A stretch of DNA of 34,627 nucleotides from Prorocentrum cordatum (lineage: Eukaryota > Sar > Dinophyceae > Prorocentrales > Prorocentraceae): contig CAUYUJ010009367.1 in assembly GCA_963575745.1 (NCBI GenBank), forward strand, positions 1 through 34,627. The letters are read 5' to 3'. Position numbers and translations under genes: made by a program. Shown piece by piece: positions 9,416 to 19,323 of this stretch (positions within the stretch are counted from its first letter, which is position 1; each line of letters starts with the position of its first letter). A model generated the notes under the pieces. That model was not told the origin of the DNA, made no database searches, and worked only from the letters and a program-made list of their open reading frames with translations.

Positions 9416-9531
9416 TCCTCCTCCTCCTCCTCGTCCTCCTCCTCCTCCTCCTCGTTCTCCTGCCCCTCCTCCTCCTCCTCCTCCTCGTTCTCCTCCTCCT
9501 CCCCCTCCTCTTCATCGTCCTCCTCCGCCTC
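9416..9531 (+). repeat. (CTC)n microsatellite
   Basis: About 115 bases of CTC with CGT and CCC interruptions. Confidence 0.9.
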
Positions 9532-9563
9532 CCCATGGCTGTGTAGAGGCCGCCCTCTGCCTT

Positions 9564-9592
9564 GCTCTCTCGCTCTTTCTCTCTCTGTCTAA

Positions 9593-9636
<44 letters not shown>

Positions 9637-9765
9637 TGATTATCTCTCTCTCTCTCTGATATGTACATGTGTATATATAAATGTGTGCATATACATACAT
9701 ACATATATAGATATATGTACATATAGAGATGCGTATGTGTGATTATGTGTATGTGTATATGTGCA
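9564..9765 (+). repeat. (CT)n followed by TA/CATA-rich tract
   Basis: CT runs to about 9659 are followed by about 100 bases of TATG/ATAC/TATA-type sequence. Confidence 0.9.
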
Positions 9766-10035
9766 TTGCGTCTCCACTTCGCGCAAGGTCACATCACCCA
9801 TATTACCCGTCACCGCGCACGCGGCATCGCACGTCGAAGTACAACTACAAAATAAATCATTCTGTTCCACGGTAGATAAGGCGCCCAGCACCTGTCGAAC
9901 AATGACGAGCGAAGGGGCGGACAAATGCAAGGACGCTGGAGATGCAACTCGCACTGCCCCTGGCCCGAAATGCTCACGAGTCGATGGCACAACAGCGATG
10001 ATGACTGCGACAATCAGGCAGCGATCCCAGACCCC
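9766..10035. other. Unique sequence, no recognised gene
   Basis: Short open frames on both strands with no recognisable motif. Confidence 0.35.
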
Positions 10036-10205
10036 GACGTCATGCTTTTTCACAACGTCGACCCCGAAAGGCCTCGACCCCTTCCCCGGGACTGGTTGTT
10101 TATGCTGAGTCGTTTTTGACGTTCCCGAGGCCCGGAGAGGGCACCTGGAGGCCGAAAATAGCGAAAAATCTTCTGTCGTGATTTTGTCACAACCTGAGGG
10201 GGTCC
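10036..10205 (+). repeat. Dispersed repeat J, copy 1
   Basis: It shares an ordered set of words with 27083-27240: a GTTCCCGAGGCCCGG-type block, GAGGCCGAAAA, and GTCGTGATTTTG/T-TCA near the right. In both copies a GTCGTGATTTT-like word occurs at each end in the same orientation (here GTCATGCTTTTTCACAACG and GTCGTGATTTTGTCACAAC). The ends are therefore direct, not inverted, repeats. Confidence 0.55.
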
Positions 10206-10311
10206 GAGACAAGGAGACCCTCAACAATATGCGTCGTGTATCGCCACTTTCTCCTCCTCGTCCTCAGCACCATCCTGGGGCCGCCCAGGGCATCTCGGGG
10301 TCCTACTTGGG

Positions 10312-10490
10312 GAGATTCAAGGGGCCCAGGGCCCAGGGACACACAAATAAACAGACACAAATCCCAGGATTCCCATATTTTCCATATGTTCTGGATTTTG
10401 CTCTTCCCCTCCCCTTCCAATGTTTTTCATATTCTCATTGGGATCGACGATTATCTGTGTCTGTGCTTTTTTCCCCTCCTGCGTTTGGGC
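10312..10490 (+). repeat. Dispersed repeat K, copy 1
   Basis: Shares with 24890-25085, in the same order: GGGGCCC..GGGACACA, AATAAACAGACACAA (AATAAATAGACACAA), CAGGATTCCC, CATATTTTCC, TTCTGGATTTT/TTCTGGGTTTTTG, GGGATCGAC/GGAATCGAC, TGTGTCTGTGCTTTTTTCCC and CCTCCTG. About 180 bases, with no inverted ends. It is possibly a decayed retroelement fragment or SINE-like unit; this cannot be decided by eye. Confidence 0.55.
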
Positions 10491-10686
10491 CTCTTGCGGC
10501 CTCACGGGACGGAAAAGGGTGGCATGGCAAACAGCGCCGAATGGGCAAACACTGAACCCTGACGTTTCAAAATCTGCTGCGCTCAGGGGCCTCCCAGAGG
10601 CCTCGTGTGCGCCAGGTGGTCTGGTCGATTGACCCATGGTAGGGGGCAATCGCGTGTCATCTTAGCACCCTTGGTGGCCTGGGTCA

Positions 10687-10887
10687 TAGGGGAGCAAAAA
10701 GTGACATAAAATAAAAAATCGGAGGTCCGCGCGGATTTCTCGGATCGGCGATGGACCCCCGTCCCTGGCGCGCGGAGCGCGCCAGAGGCGGCGCCGGAGG
10801 CGCCGCCGGGGGGCCCCAGCGCCGATCGGAGAAATCCGCGCGCGCGGACCTCCGAGTTATCATGTTTATGTCACTGTTTGTTCCCCT
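10687..10887 (+). mobile_element. Triple-hairpin foldback element, family L, copy 1
   Basis: TAGGGGAGCAAAAAGTGACA at the left mirrors TGTCACTGTTTGTTCCCCT at the right, and the arms continue through CGGAGGTCCGCGCGGATTTC / GAAATCCGCGCGCGCGGACC. The centre holds two further palindromes, GGCGCGCGGAGCGCGCC and GGCGGCGCCGGAGGCGCCGCC. As single strand it would fold into a three-armed structure. There is no gene; ERARGGAGGAAGG-type peptides are read from the palindromes. Confidence 0.85.
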
Positions 10888-11020
10888 GGAGTCGGCCGTG
10901 TTGGAAGCCATCTCGGGCTCTCGAAGGCCCTCAGGGATGCGCCAGTGCGCCGGGAGAACCTCGAGAGGGGGCGGTGCCGGCGAGCGGCGTCCGCCACCGT
11001 ATGCACCGAGCGGAGTGACC

Positions 11021-11215
11021 TAGGGGAACAAAAAGTAACATAAACGTAACAAATCGGAGGTTCGCGCGGATTTCTCGGATCGGCGCTGGGGCCCCCCGGC
11101 GGCGCCTCCGGCGCCGCCCCTGGCGCGCTCCGCGAGCCAGGGGGGTCCAGCGCCGATCCGAGAAATCCGCGCGGACCTCCGATGTTTTATGTTTATGCCA
11201 CTTTTTGTTCCCCTA
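11021..11215 (-). mobile_element. Triple-hairpin foldback element, family L, copy 2 (opposite orientation)
   Basis: Same ends (TAGGGGAACAAAAAGTAACA and TGCCACTTTTTGTTCCCCTA) and the same interior palindromes as copy 1, but the interior is reversed relative to it, so the element lies in the other orientation. The two copies are 133 bases apart. A TGAC on each side (left one base out) may be a short target-site duplication. Confidence 0.85.
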
Positions 11216-11389
11216 TGACAGAACCCTCGATCTGGAAGGTTGCTCATGACCCTCGAGGGGCGCCCCGCAGTGCCCGATTCACGCGATTGGTGGGTGCCGC
11301 TGTAGCTTTCGGGGGCTTCTCGCACGACTTTTCAGAAGGCCTCAGGAGAGTGGTTCTGACTCTGAACTGCCAGCGCGCTCGGAGATCGT

Positions 11390-12010
11390 CCCAAGGGCCC
11401 GTCTGGGGGCTCTCTTGAAGCTCTCTTGGGCCATCTCGGGGGCCCAAAGAGGCCCCCACAAATCACCCAAGGACAGAGCTGAAGCCGTGAAGAGGGGCCC
11501 AGAAAGAACCAAAGACGGCCCAAGCAGGACCCACAAGGGAGATCTCGAACTGACATGTGGGATCCATTCACCTCAAGATGGCCCTCGAAACCGCCAGCAG
11601 TCTTTCAAGCGGCCCCCAAGAGGCCCACTGGAGGCACCCAAGAGACCTCTCCAAGAGGATGGGGCGTTTTTATTGAAGATCTTCCTAGCGACCTCCAGCT
11701 GTCTTTGGACCGTCTTGGAGCCTCCCGGATGCATGCTGGAGATGCGGTCTTGGAGGTATTGGGGGGCCGTTTGGTAGCCGTCTCAGATGGCCTCCTGGGC
11801 TATGGGCAAGATTGAAGTCTCGTCGTTCGGGCGCCAGTTTGGGGGCCTCTTGGGCTGCCTTGGGGCTCTCTTGGGGGCTGCGTGGGCCGTACCAGGGATG
11901 TCTTGAGCTCGTCTCGGGCCGACTTGGGGCCCTCTCTCTCTTTCTGCGCACCTTGCACCCCTCTGGGGGGCCCTCTTGAGCCATCGTGGGCCCTTCCTGG
12001 GCCCTTATAG
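11390..12010 (+). repeat. 11-mer repeat domain with two strand switches
   Basis: The motif reads CTCTTGGGGGC-like (minus orientation) at 11390-11440, CCCAAGAGGC-like (plus) at about 11440-11665, and again minus at about 11700-12010. Minus-strand and plus-strand frames here reflect the motif only. Confidence 0.65.
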
Positions 12011-12139
12011 GGCCATGCTGCAACTCATTGTATGCGTCGGGGGGGAGGTTTGGGGCCTCTTAGCCCGTCGAAGGCGCCCTGAGGAGCGAAAAAGTAAAGA
12101 TGCTAAAATTAGCCTAACGAAAAACCCAACCATATGCAG

Positions 12140-13255
12140 TAATGAAAAACGCTAGCGCAGCCACCGGGGCCTTCGGTGGAGCCCCCATATCGGGCCACGA
12201 AGCGTGTGAGTGGTGCCGAAAGGGGTGCGGCGGAGTTCCCTACGGGGCCTCGAGCTGTGTGAGGAGTGTGCCGATATGGGCGCGGCGGGCGCATCCGAAC
12301 GCAGCCACTTGGGCCGTCGGTGGAGCTCCCTATGGGGCCATGAAGCGTGCGAGGGGCGTGGAGACATGGGCGCAGCGGGCGCATGCGAGCAGAGCCACTG
12401 GGGCCTCCGGTGGAGCTCCCTATGGGGCCACGAAGCGTGTGAGGGGTGTGCCGAAACGGGCGCGGCGGGCGCATGCGAACGTAGCCACTGGGACCTTTGG
12501 TAGAGCTCCATCATATCGGGCCACGAAACGTGCGAAGGGTACGCCGAAATGGATGCGGCGGGCGCATGCGAACGCAGCCACCGGGGCCTTCGATGGAGCT
12601 CCCTATGTTGAGCAGGGACCGACCGTCCCGGCATTTCAATAGGCCTACCACGAAATTTCTTATAACCCAAAACGTTCTAAGAACAAAAACAATGGTCTTG
12701 GAACATCAGCCCGATGCGTTAAAACACGACAGTCCCAGCCAGAAATGTTCTAAGAACACTTCGTGGAGTCCACAAGAGGTTCTTAGAACATTGTTTGGTC
12801 GGCCTAAAGGCACGCCAGGACGCTTCGCCACTGCTTGACTATGGGGCCACGAAACGTGCGAGGGGTGAGGGGTGTTGCGAAATGGGTGTGGCGGGCGCAT
12901 GCGAACGCTGGCGTTTGGGCCTTCGGTGGAGCTCCGTATCGGGCCACGAAACGTGTGAAGGGTGTTCCTAAATAGGCGCGGCGGGCGCATGCGAACGCAC
13001 TCACTGGGGCATTCGGTGGAGCTCCCTATGGGGCCACGAAACGTGTGAAGAGTGTTCCGAAGGGGATGCGGCGAGCGCATGCGAGAGTAGGCACTGGGGC
13101 ATTCGGCGAAGCTCCCTATTGGACCACGAAACACGAAACGTGTGAGGTATGTGCCGACGTGGGTGCGGCGGGCGCATGCGAACGTAGCAACTGTGGCCTT
13201 CGGTGAAACTTCCTATGGGGCCACGAAATATATGAGTGGTGTGCCGAAACAGAGA
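12140..13255 (+). repeat. About 90-bp minisatellite, roughly 10 units
   Basis: Each unit contains GGAGCTCCCTATGGGGCCAC, GAA(G/A)CGTGTGA, GCCGAAA and GCGGGCGCATGCGAACG. The period is close to 90, a multiple of three, so long frames persist on both strands and read about 30-residue repeats (for example RMRPPRPFRNT on the minus strand). Units are 80-90 percent alike by eye. The array is interrupted by a mobile element at 12608-12838. A translated product is possible but not supported by a recognisable family. Confidence 0.85.
12608..12838 (+). mobile_element. MITE-like element, family F, copy 2, with 5-bp target-site duplication
   Basis: The element is 231 bases, starting TTGAGCAG and ending CTGCTTGA, with imperfect inverted ends of about 30 bases (CGTCCCGGC faces GCCAGGACG). 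It sits inside a minisatellite unit, and the target CTATG is repeated at both edges (12603-12607 and 12839-12843). Removing the element and one CTATG restores the GAGCTCCCTATGGGGCCAC of neighbouring units. This is direct evidence for insertion. Confidence 0.9.
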
Positions 13256-13270
13256 TATGTGGGTGGCAGA

Positions 13271-13276
13271 GGTAAG
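13271..13276 (+). promoter_or_regulatory. Candidate 5-prime splice site (AG|GTAAGT)
   Basis: GAGGTAAGTATG just after the minisatellite matches the eukaryotic donor consensus. No matching exon was identified, so it could be chance. Confidence 0.2.
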
Positions 13277-13429
13277 TATGGGAGGAGGGAGCATGGGGAG
13301 AAGGAGCAGAGGAGAGGAGGGACGCAGGGCGCTGTCTCTTCAAAACAAAGCCCCAACACCACAGGATTGTTGGGAACGATAAGATGACACACGGAAAGAC
13401 AGTGGCTCTCGCCTCCTGCGGGGACTCCG

Positions 13430-13540
13430 AGGGATGCTTTTCGGGCCCCCTCGGCCCGTCAGGGGGCCTCTTTGGGCAGTCTTGGAAGGGTGCGAGCCGA
13501 ACTTGCCTTGGGCCCTCCTGGGCCGCTCTGGCCGCGTGCT
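13430..13540 (-). repeat. Short 11-mer repeat patch, minus orientation
   Basis: GGGGGCCTCTTTGGGCAGTCTTGG and related words follow the 11-mer motif in reverse orientation. Confidence 0.45.
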
Positions 13541-13789
13541 CGTGCCCGCCAGAACAGCTTGGGAGCGGCCCGGGGGGGAGGCCCGGGAGTCGGCGGTGGA
13601 CAAACCTCCCTTTAATAAACCTCCCCTCAGTGAAAACGGCCTGGGACCGAAACCGACGGACCTGGACCCGCAAAAGTGACGGCCGCGCGGCCCTCTCGCA
13701 AACCAAGAACGGCCAATTCACTAATCGACGTGTCAGGGCAGGAGGTCTGACAATCTCCGAGGGAGGCCGCGGGAGGGGGCCTGGCCTCA

Positions 13790-14215
13790 CAGACACACAG
13801 ACTGCGCCACACAGACTGCGGGCCCTCTGGGCGTCGGCATGGCAGCTCCGCGAGCGCTGTCGCCGCCCCGTCGCCGCCTCGTCGCCGCCCGCCGTCCAGG
13901 CCCGCTCGTCGGTCTGGCGGCTCGGTGCTCGCTGTCGCCGCCTCGTCGCCGCCTCGTCGCCCCGTCGCCGCCCTTCGAGGGCACCGCAGAGGCTGCACGG
14001 CCAGTGCTGCACTGCAGGGACTGCGCCGCACACGTGGACTGCGCGGCACAGACTGCACAGAGCCTGGAGCGCACGACGGCGGCTGCACCACACAGGTCGC
14101 ACGACACGGGCTGCACCCCATGGGGCTGCACAGCGCAGGTGGCACCACACACGCACACACACACACACACACACTGCGCCACACAGACTGCGACAACCTA
14201 TGATTGCACCACGTG
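13790..14215 (+). repeat. TGCAC / CGTCGCCGC repeat block with (CA)n
   Basis: CTGCGCCACACAGACTGCG appears at both ends (about 13804 and 14173). Between lie repeats of TCGTCGCCGCC and of (C)TGCAC(A/C)CAC words and a CA run at 14142-14174. Frames on both strands are open but low-complexity (Arg/Ala or Val/Cys rich). No gene is recognised. Confidence 0.6.
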
Positions 14216-14385
14216 AAGTGCACGGCATGTCCGCCGCCGTGCCCGCACGGCGTGGGCGCGTCAGAGCTAGGACGCTGGTCTGTTGTCTGGGGGGCTCTGT
14301 GCAGGTTTAACGGGCACCCCCCTCGCCGCACGCGTGCAAGACAACAAAAAAAACGCACTTCTGAAATGGCGTTCTGGCGGTCGTC

Positions 14386-14916
14386 TCGGCCTCCAGAAAG
14401 CCAAGATGGCCTCCAAGACGGCTTCCAAGACAGCCAACACGACAACAAGACTGCTCACGATGGCCCAAGACAGGTCAATAGCCCCCCCGAGAGAGCCTCA
14501 AGACGGCTCACAGTATATCAAGAGGGCCTCAAAACGGGCCAAGAGGCCCCGAAGACGACCCGACAGAGCTCCAAAAGGCCTTCCTGGAGAGCCCGAGGAG
14601 GCCAAAGCTATTGATTGTCCGACGGTGTTTGAACGATTGTGAGGTTCTGACATGTTCGGACTTCCGACCGCCCGAGACGGCGCAAGAGGCTTGCAAAAGG
14701 CCTCCCAGATAGCTCTAAGACGACGCAAGAGGCTCCCAAGAAGGCCCCAAGTCGGCCCAAAAGGACCCAAAGATCGCTCAAGGGGCTCCCAAGAGGGCCG
14801 CAAGACGGCCGTAAACCGCTCCGGGAGAGCAGCAACGCTGCCTACAAAAAGCCCCCAAGGCGGCCTCCGTAGGCGTTAGGCGGGCCAGACTGCCCAAGAG
14901 GTTTCCAAGAGACCCT
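14386..14916 (+). repeat. Segmental repeat M, unit 1 (with 11-mer motif)
   Basis: Contains CCAAGATGGCCTCCAAGACG near the start, CCTGGAGAGCCCGAGGAGGC at 14583, ATTGATTGTCC, a TTCGGACTTCCGACC-type word, then 11-mer repeats and GGCGGCCTCCGTAGGCGT near the end. The same order is seen at 15350-15815, about 965 bases downstream. Confidence 0.7.
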
Positions 14917-15349
14917 CCTGGAGAGCCGGAGGAGGCCAAAACCATTGATTGTCCTATGGTGTTTGAAAGATGTTGATGCTCTCGCCTGTTTCCAACCACC
15001 CAAGACGGCCCAAGAGGCTTGCAAGAGGCCTCCAAAATAGCTCCAAGACAACGCAAGAAGCCCCAAGTCGGTACAAGAGGACCCACAGATCGCCCAAGCG
15101 GCTCGCAAACAGGGCCCCAAGACGGCCTTGGAGCGCTCGAAGAGAGCAACAAGATGACCCAGAGAGGCCTATTGGGCTGGCTGTCTTGGGCGGTCGGAAA
15201 CCCTATCATGCCAGGAACGGCAAAATCATTTAACTGAAAATCCATGGTGTTGGCCTCCTCGGTCTGTCCTGGAGAGCCGTTTGGAGACCTCTGGGGCCGT
15301 CTCGGGGGCCTCTGGATCTATCTTGAGGCCTTCTTGGGATCCTCATGGC
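14917..15349 (+). repeat. Segmental repeat M, unit 2 (partial)
   Basis: Starts CCTGGAGAGCCGGAGGAGGC, then ATTGATTGTCCTATGG, CCAAGAGGCTTGCAAGAGGC and 11-mer repeats to about 15160. The following 15160-15349 sequence is not shared by the other units and ends in minus-orientation 11-mer words. Confidence 0.65.
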
Positions 15350-15830
15350 CTCCAGGACGGCGTTCAAGGCAGCCAAGATGACGCCAAGATGGCCTCAAGA
15401 CGGCTCAAGAGGCTCCCAAGACAGCCTCGAGACAGATCAAGAAGCCCTCAGGACGGCACGACAGAGCTCCAAGAGGCTCTCCTGGAGAGCCCGAGGAGGC
15501 CAAAACCATTGATTGTCCTACGGTTTTTGAAAAATGTTGAGGTTCTCGCCTGTTCGGGCTTCCGACCACCCGGGACGGCCCAAGAGGCTTGCAGGAGGCC
15601 TCCCAGATAGCTCCAAGACAACGCAAGAGGCCCCCAAGAGGACCCAAAGGTCGCCCAAGGGGCTCCCAAGAGGGCCGCAAGACGGCCGTACACCGCTCCA
15701 AGCGGGCACCAACGCGGCCTGGAGGGACCCCCAAGGCGGCCTCCGTAGGCGTCAGACGGGCCAAGAATCCCCCAAGACGGCCCAAGAGGCCCCAGGGGGC
15801 CCTCAAGAGGCCCCCGAGGAGAGCAGTTTT
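15350..15830 (+). repeat. Segmental repeat M, unit 3
   Basis: Parallel to unit 1: CCTGGAGAGCCCGAGGAGGC at 15481, ATTGATTGTCCTACGG, TTCGGGCTTCCGACCACC, GGCTCCCAAGAGGGCCGCAA and GGCGGCCTCCGTAGGCGT. By eye it is closer to unit 1 at the 3-prime half. Confidence 0.7.
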
Positions 15831-16031
15831 TCACTCGCGGCGATAACGGGCGTTATGGGAGGGGAGGGGGGGGGCGGAGGGGGGCATACGCCACCCCCCC
15901 GCCGACTGGAGCTGGACGCACTGCGGCAATAAGGGGACGCACTGGGCGAGGAGGAGCGCCACATTATGGGGGGGGAGGGGGAGGTGGAGAGAAGAGGGGG
16001 GCATCACGCGCGTTATATACATATTTCTCTC

Positions 16032-16067
16032 TATATATATATATATTATATATATATATATATATAT
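16032..16067 (+). repeat. (TA)n microsatellite
   Basis: About 35 bases of TA with one ATTA break. Confidence 0.95.
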
Positions 16068-16199
16068 CGGAGGTGAGGGGGTGAGATCGAAGTGGAACGG
16101 AGAGCCCCCCTACCGGGAAATCGATTTCGGTTTCGTGTTCGTGCGTGCCATGCGTGCGGGCGAGGCGAAACTGCGTGGGCGGGCGAGAAGAAAGTCTCC

Positions 16200-16376
16200 T
16201 GTGGCTGAGGCGCGGCCGGACCAAATGTCTCCCTTCCGGGCGGCCCGGGGCCCGCGGTGTCCCGCCGGTGTCCCGCTGGTGTCCCGTGTGGCTGAGGCGC
16301 GGCCGGACCAAATGTCTCGCTTCCGGGCGGCCGGGGCCCCGCGGTGTCCCGCCGGTGTCCCGTCGGTGTCCCGTCG
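16200..16376 (+). repeat. GTGGCTGAGGCGCGGCCGGA duplication
   Basis: GTGGCTGAGGCGCGGCCGGA, followed by CCAAATGTCTC, CTTCCGGGCGGCC and multiple TGTCCCG(C/T)CGG words, occurs twice in tandem (about 16200-16288 and 16289-16376). The TGTCCCGTCGG tail becomes a short 11-mer run leading into the GAT tract. Confidence 0.75.
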
Positions 16377-16377
16377 G

Positions 16378-16416
<39 letters not shown>

Positions 16417-16488
16417 CGATGATGATGATGATGATGATGATGATGTTGACAACGATGATGATGGTGATGATGATGGTGGTGGTGATGG
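16377..16488 (+). repeat. (GAT)n microsatellite
   Basis: GATGAT runs with ACG, GTT and GGT interruptions. Confidence 0.95.
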
Positions 16489-16489
16489 T

Positions 16490-17085
16490 GAGTTCGGTAG
16501 TGAGATCAATAGTGAGACCGAATGTGAGATCTATTGTGAGATCGATTGCGATATCGATAGTGAGGTCGATAGTGAGACCCAATGTGAGATCGATAGTGAG
16601 ATCGATAGTGAGTTCGATAGTGAGATCGATAGTGAGACCGAATGTGAGATCGATTGTGATATTGATTGTGATATCGATAGTGAGATCGATAGTGAGATCG
16701 AACGAGAGGTCGATCATGACTTCGATAGTGAGTTCGATAGTGAGATCGATAGTCATATCGATTGTGAGATCCATTGTGAGATCGATTGTGATATCAATAG
16801 TGATATCGATAGTGAGACCGAATGTGAGATCGATTGTGAGATCGATCGAATGAGATCGATAGTGATATCGGCAGTGAGATCGATCGTGAGTGAGACCGAA
16901 TGTGAGATCGATCGTGAGATCGATAGCCAGATCGATTGTGAGATCTATTGTGAGATCGATTGTGCTATCGATAGTGAGATCGTTAGTGAGATCGAGTGTG
17001 AGATCGATAGCCAGATCGATTGTGAGATTGATCGAATGAGATCGATAATGAGATCGATAGCCGATAGTGAGATCGATCGAGTGCG
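16490..17085 (+). repeat. 12-bp GATCGATAGTGA satellite
   Basis: About 50 units of GTGAGATCGATA with variants (GAGATCGATTGT, GAGACCGAATGT, GATATCGATAGT). Twelve is a multiple of three, so frames stay open on both strands and read SEIDSEIDCEID (plus) or IDLTIDLTFGLT (minus). These are the longest apparent proteins here and are most likely artefacts. GATC and ATCGAT sites are exceptionally dense. Confidence 0.95.
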
Positions 17086-17229
17086 ACGGTGGTCCCCCCC
17101 CCCTCGCCTCCTTATCACCCGAAGGGTGGTCTATGCGGTATATACACACACACACACATACATTTACAAAAAAACGAGGTTTCAGAGAGCGGCTCCAAGG
17201 AAGCCCCAAGAAGGCCCCAAGAAGCATCA

Positions 17230-17300
17230 TATTCCTCATCGTTTCCTCCTCCTCCTCCTCCTCGTCCTCCTCCTCCTCCTCCCCCTCCTGCTCCAGCTCC
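17230..17300 (+). repeat. (CTC)n microsatellite
   Basis: A short CTC run with CGT interruptions. Confidence 0.9.
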
Positions 17301-17579
17301 TCCCTGTCGCGCGGAGCGCGGACGGAGACGAGGTCGGGATCACAACCCGCCGCAGTGCAGACTACTCGTCGGCATTGCGCTGTTCTTACGCTCAGCCGTC
17401 TCCCTCCTGCGCTGATGCAAAGGCACGGTTGCGGGGATTGCCGCACGCAGCTTGAGATTACCCAATACAGGTTGCACCAGACATATTGCACAACATAGCT
17501 TGCATTACCTATCTTGATCGCACCACAATTAATGCTAGAAAACCACTGTGTGTGCCCACGACGGTTCACATGTATAAAA
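17301..17579. other. Unique sequence with TTGCAC words
   Basis: Contains TTGCACCAGACATATTGCAC and TTGCATTACC, resembling the interior of the element at 22588-22826. No gene was recognised. Confidence 0.35.
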
Positions 17580-18345
17580 CACTGCATGCATGCATGTATG
17601 TATGTCTGTATGTGTGTATGTGTGAATGTGTGTAGGTGTGCATGCATGCATGCATGTATGTATGTGTGTATTCATGTATACATGAATGCGCAGGTGGACG
17701 AATGTGTGTATGTATATATGGATGTATAGTTGGAAGGATGCGTGTGTATGTATGAGCGTATGTATGTATGGATGCGTATGTGTGTATGCATGTATGTGTG
17801 TATGCATATGCATGTATGTATGTGTGTATGTATGTGCATGTGTGTCTGTATGTATGCATACATGGTGTATGTGTATATATGCATGTATGCATGTATGGAT
17901 GAATGCAAATGTGTACTATGTAGTCATGTAGGTGCGTATATGGGTGATTGTGTGTGAGTATGAATTCGTGGATGTATGTATGCGCGCACGCATGCATACA
18001 TGTAGGGGTGGCTGTGTGATTGTGTGTATAGACGTACGTGCGTACGTGTGTATAAACACACATGTATACACATGTACATGAGTGTATGCATGTGTGTATG
18101 TATGTGTGCATGCGTGTGCGTATGCGTGTAAGAATGTATGTTTGTGTGTTCGAATGTATGTATGCCTGTGTTTACGTGTATACGTTTGTGTGTATGGATG
18201 ATTGTGTGTATGTGTGGATGTACATATGTATGTATGCATGCAGGTAGGTAGGTAGGTATGTGTGTACGCGTGTGCGTGTGTGCGTGTGTATGTATGTACG
18301 TACGTACGTAGGTATGTAGGTAGATAGGTAGGTAGATAGGGTATG
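17580..18345 (+). repeat. Long TATG/TGTA-rich microsatellite tract
   Basis: About 765 bases of degenerate (TATG)n/(TGTG)n with GCATGCATG blocks, ending in GTACGTACGTACG and (GTAG)n. Frames read Met/Cys/Val/Tyr or His/Thr/Tyr repeats. Confidence 0.95.
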
Positions 18346-18555
18346 AAAACTCGTATGTGTTACCATACAGACATATAGTACATGGATAGGTGTATGCATA
18401 TATTGAAAAGAATGTAACCTCAGAAATAGAAAGAAAAATGTAGCTTTACCGAGATATAAAGAAATTTCGAACCGCCGAGTGGGCCGACGACAACCAGAAC
18501 TCCATGTATGTTGGCTTCGGCGGAACTACATTCCGTGCCTGGGTCGTGAACGAAG
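18346..18555. other. No recognisable gene
   Basis: AT-richer spacer. CCGCCGAGTGGGCC and a GGCTTCGGCGGAAC word are present but no repeat partner or gene was recognised. Confidence 0.35.
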
Positions 18556-18559
18556 GGTC

Positions 18560-19130
18560 GCTGGAAGGCTTCCTGGAGGTTGTTGGGAGGCCTCTGACAT
18601 GTGTGTGTGTGGGGGGGGGCCTCTTGCTGAGCTCTTGAGGCCTCTGGGCGCCTCTTGGGAGCGTCCTCGGGGGCATGCTGGGCGCTGCATCCGCCAAGAC
18701 AGTGCCCCACGACACGTCTTGGCACCCTCTTGGGACTCGATGAAGGCTCGCTTAGGCCGACTTGGAAGCCTCTTGGGTCGTCTTGAGGCTCTCTGAAGCC
18801 GTCTGAGACCCCCTTGAGCTGATTTTGGGCCCCCTCCCGGCCCATCTTGGGCCGTCGCAGACGCTATAAAGATCCAAGAAGCGACTCCACTAAAAAAATG
18901 TAAGATCCCCTGGAGGACTGGGACAATTTTGACCTCCTGGGGCCCTCGTCAGGGGCCTGTTGGAGCCTTCTTGGGGCTTCTTGGGAAAGAGGCTTCTTGG
19001 GAGCTTCTTGCTTGGGAGCTTCTTGGCCCGTCTTGGGGCCATCTGGGGGCGCTTTGGAGCGCTCTTGGGACCCTTTAGGACCGTCTCGGAGGCCTCTCGG
19101 GTAGTCTGGCAGCCCATCTTGGGCGCACTG
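18560..19130 (-). repeat. 11-bp degenerate repeat domain, minus orientation
   Basis: The motif is AGCCTCTTGGG (reverse complement of the 2840-3440 unit), repeated with variants such as GGGGCTTCTTGGGAG. The segment around 18880-18950 is non-repeat and includes TTTTGACCTCCTGGGGCC, resembling the break in the first domain. Confidence 0.75.
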
Positions 19131-19323
19131 TGCTGTCGAGATGTCGAGATGTTTGGCATCTTGGGCGCTCTCGAGCTGTCTGGGCCCCTCCGTGGCCGCT
19201 GGAGGAGACTCTCCTCGGATGGAGCCACTACGCACAGGGAGGTCCCAGCCTGGGACCCCAGGCCCGGGATCTCCTGTGTGAATGTATGTGCAGATGTGCA
19301 TGTGTATGAATATGTGTACTATC

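Noticed and set aside
12140-13255. CRISPR-like array
   Set aside because: Units of about 90 bases are contiguous diverged repeats without unique spacers, and the context is eukaryotic.
16046-17647. A 533-codon minus frame as a large Ile/Asp/Leu/Thr repeat protein
   Set aside because: It is produced by a 12-bp satellite plus a GAT microsatellite and is equally open on the other strand.
17566-18111. His/Thr/Tyr-rich frames as a metal-binding protein
   Set aside because: Derived from the TATG/TGTA microsatellite.
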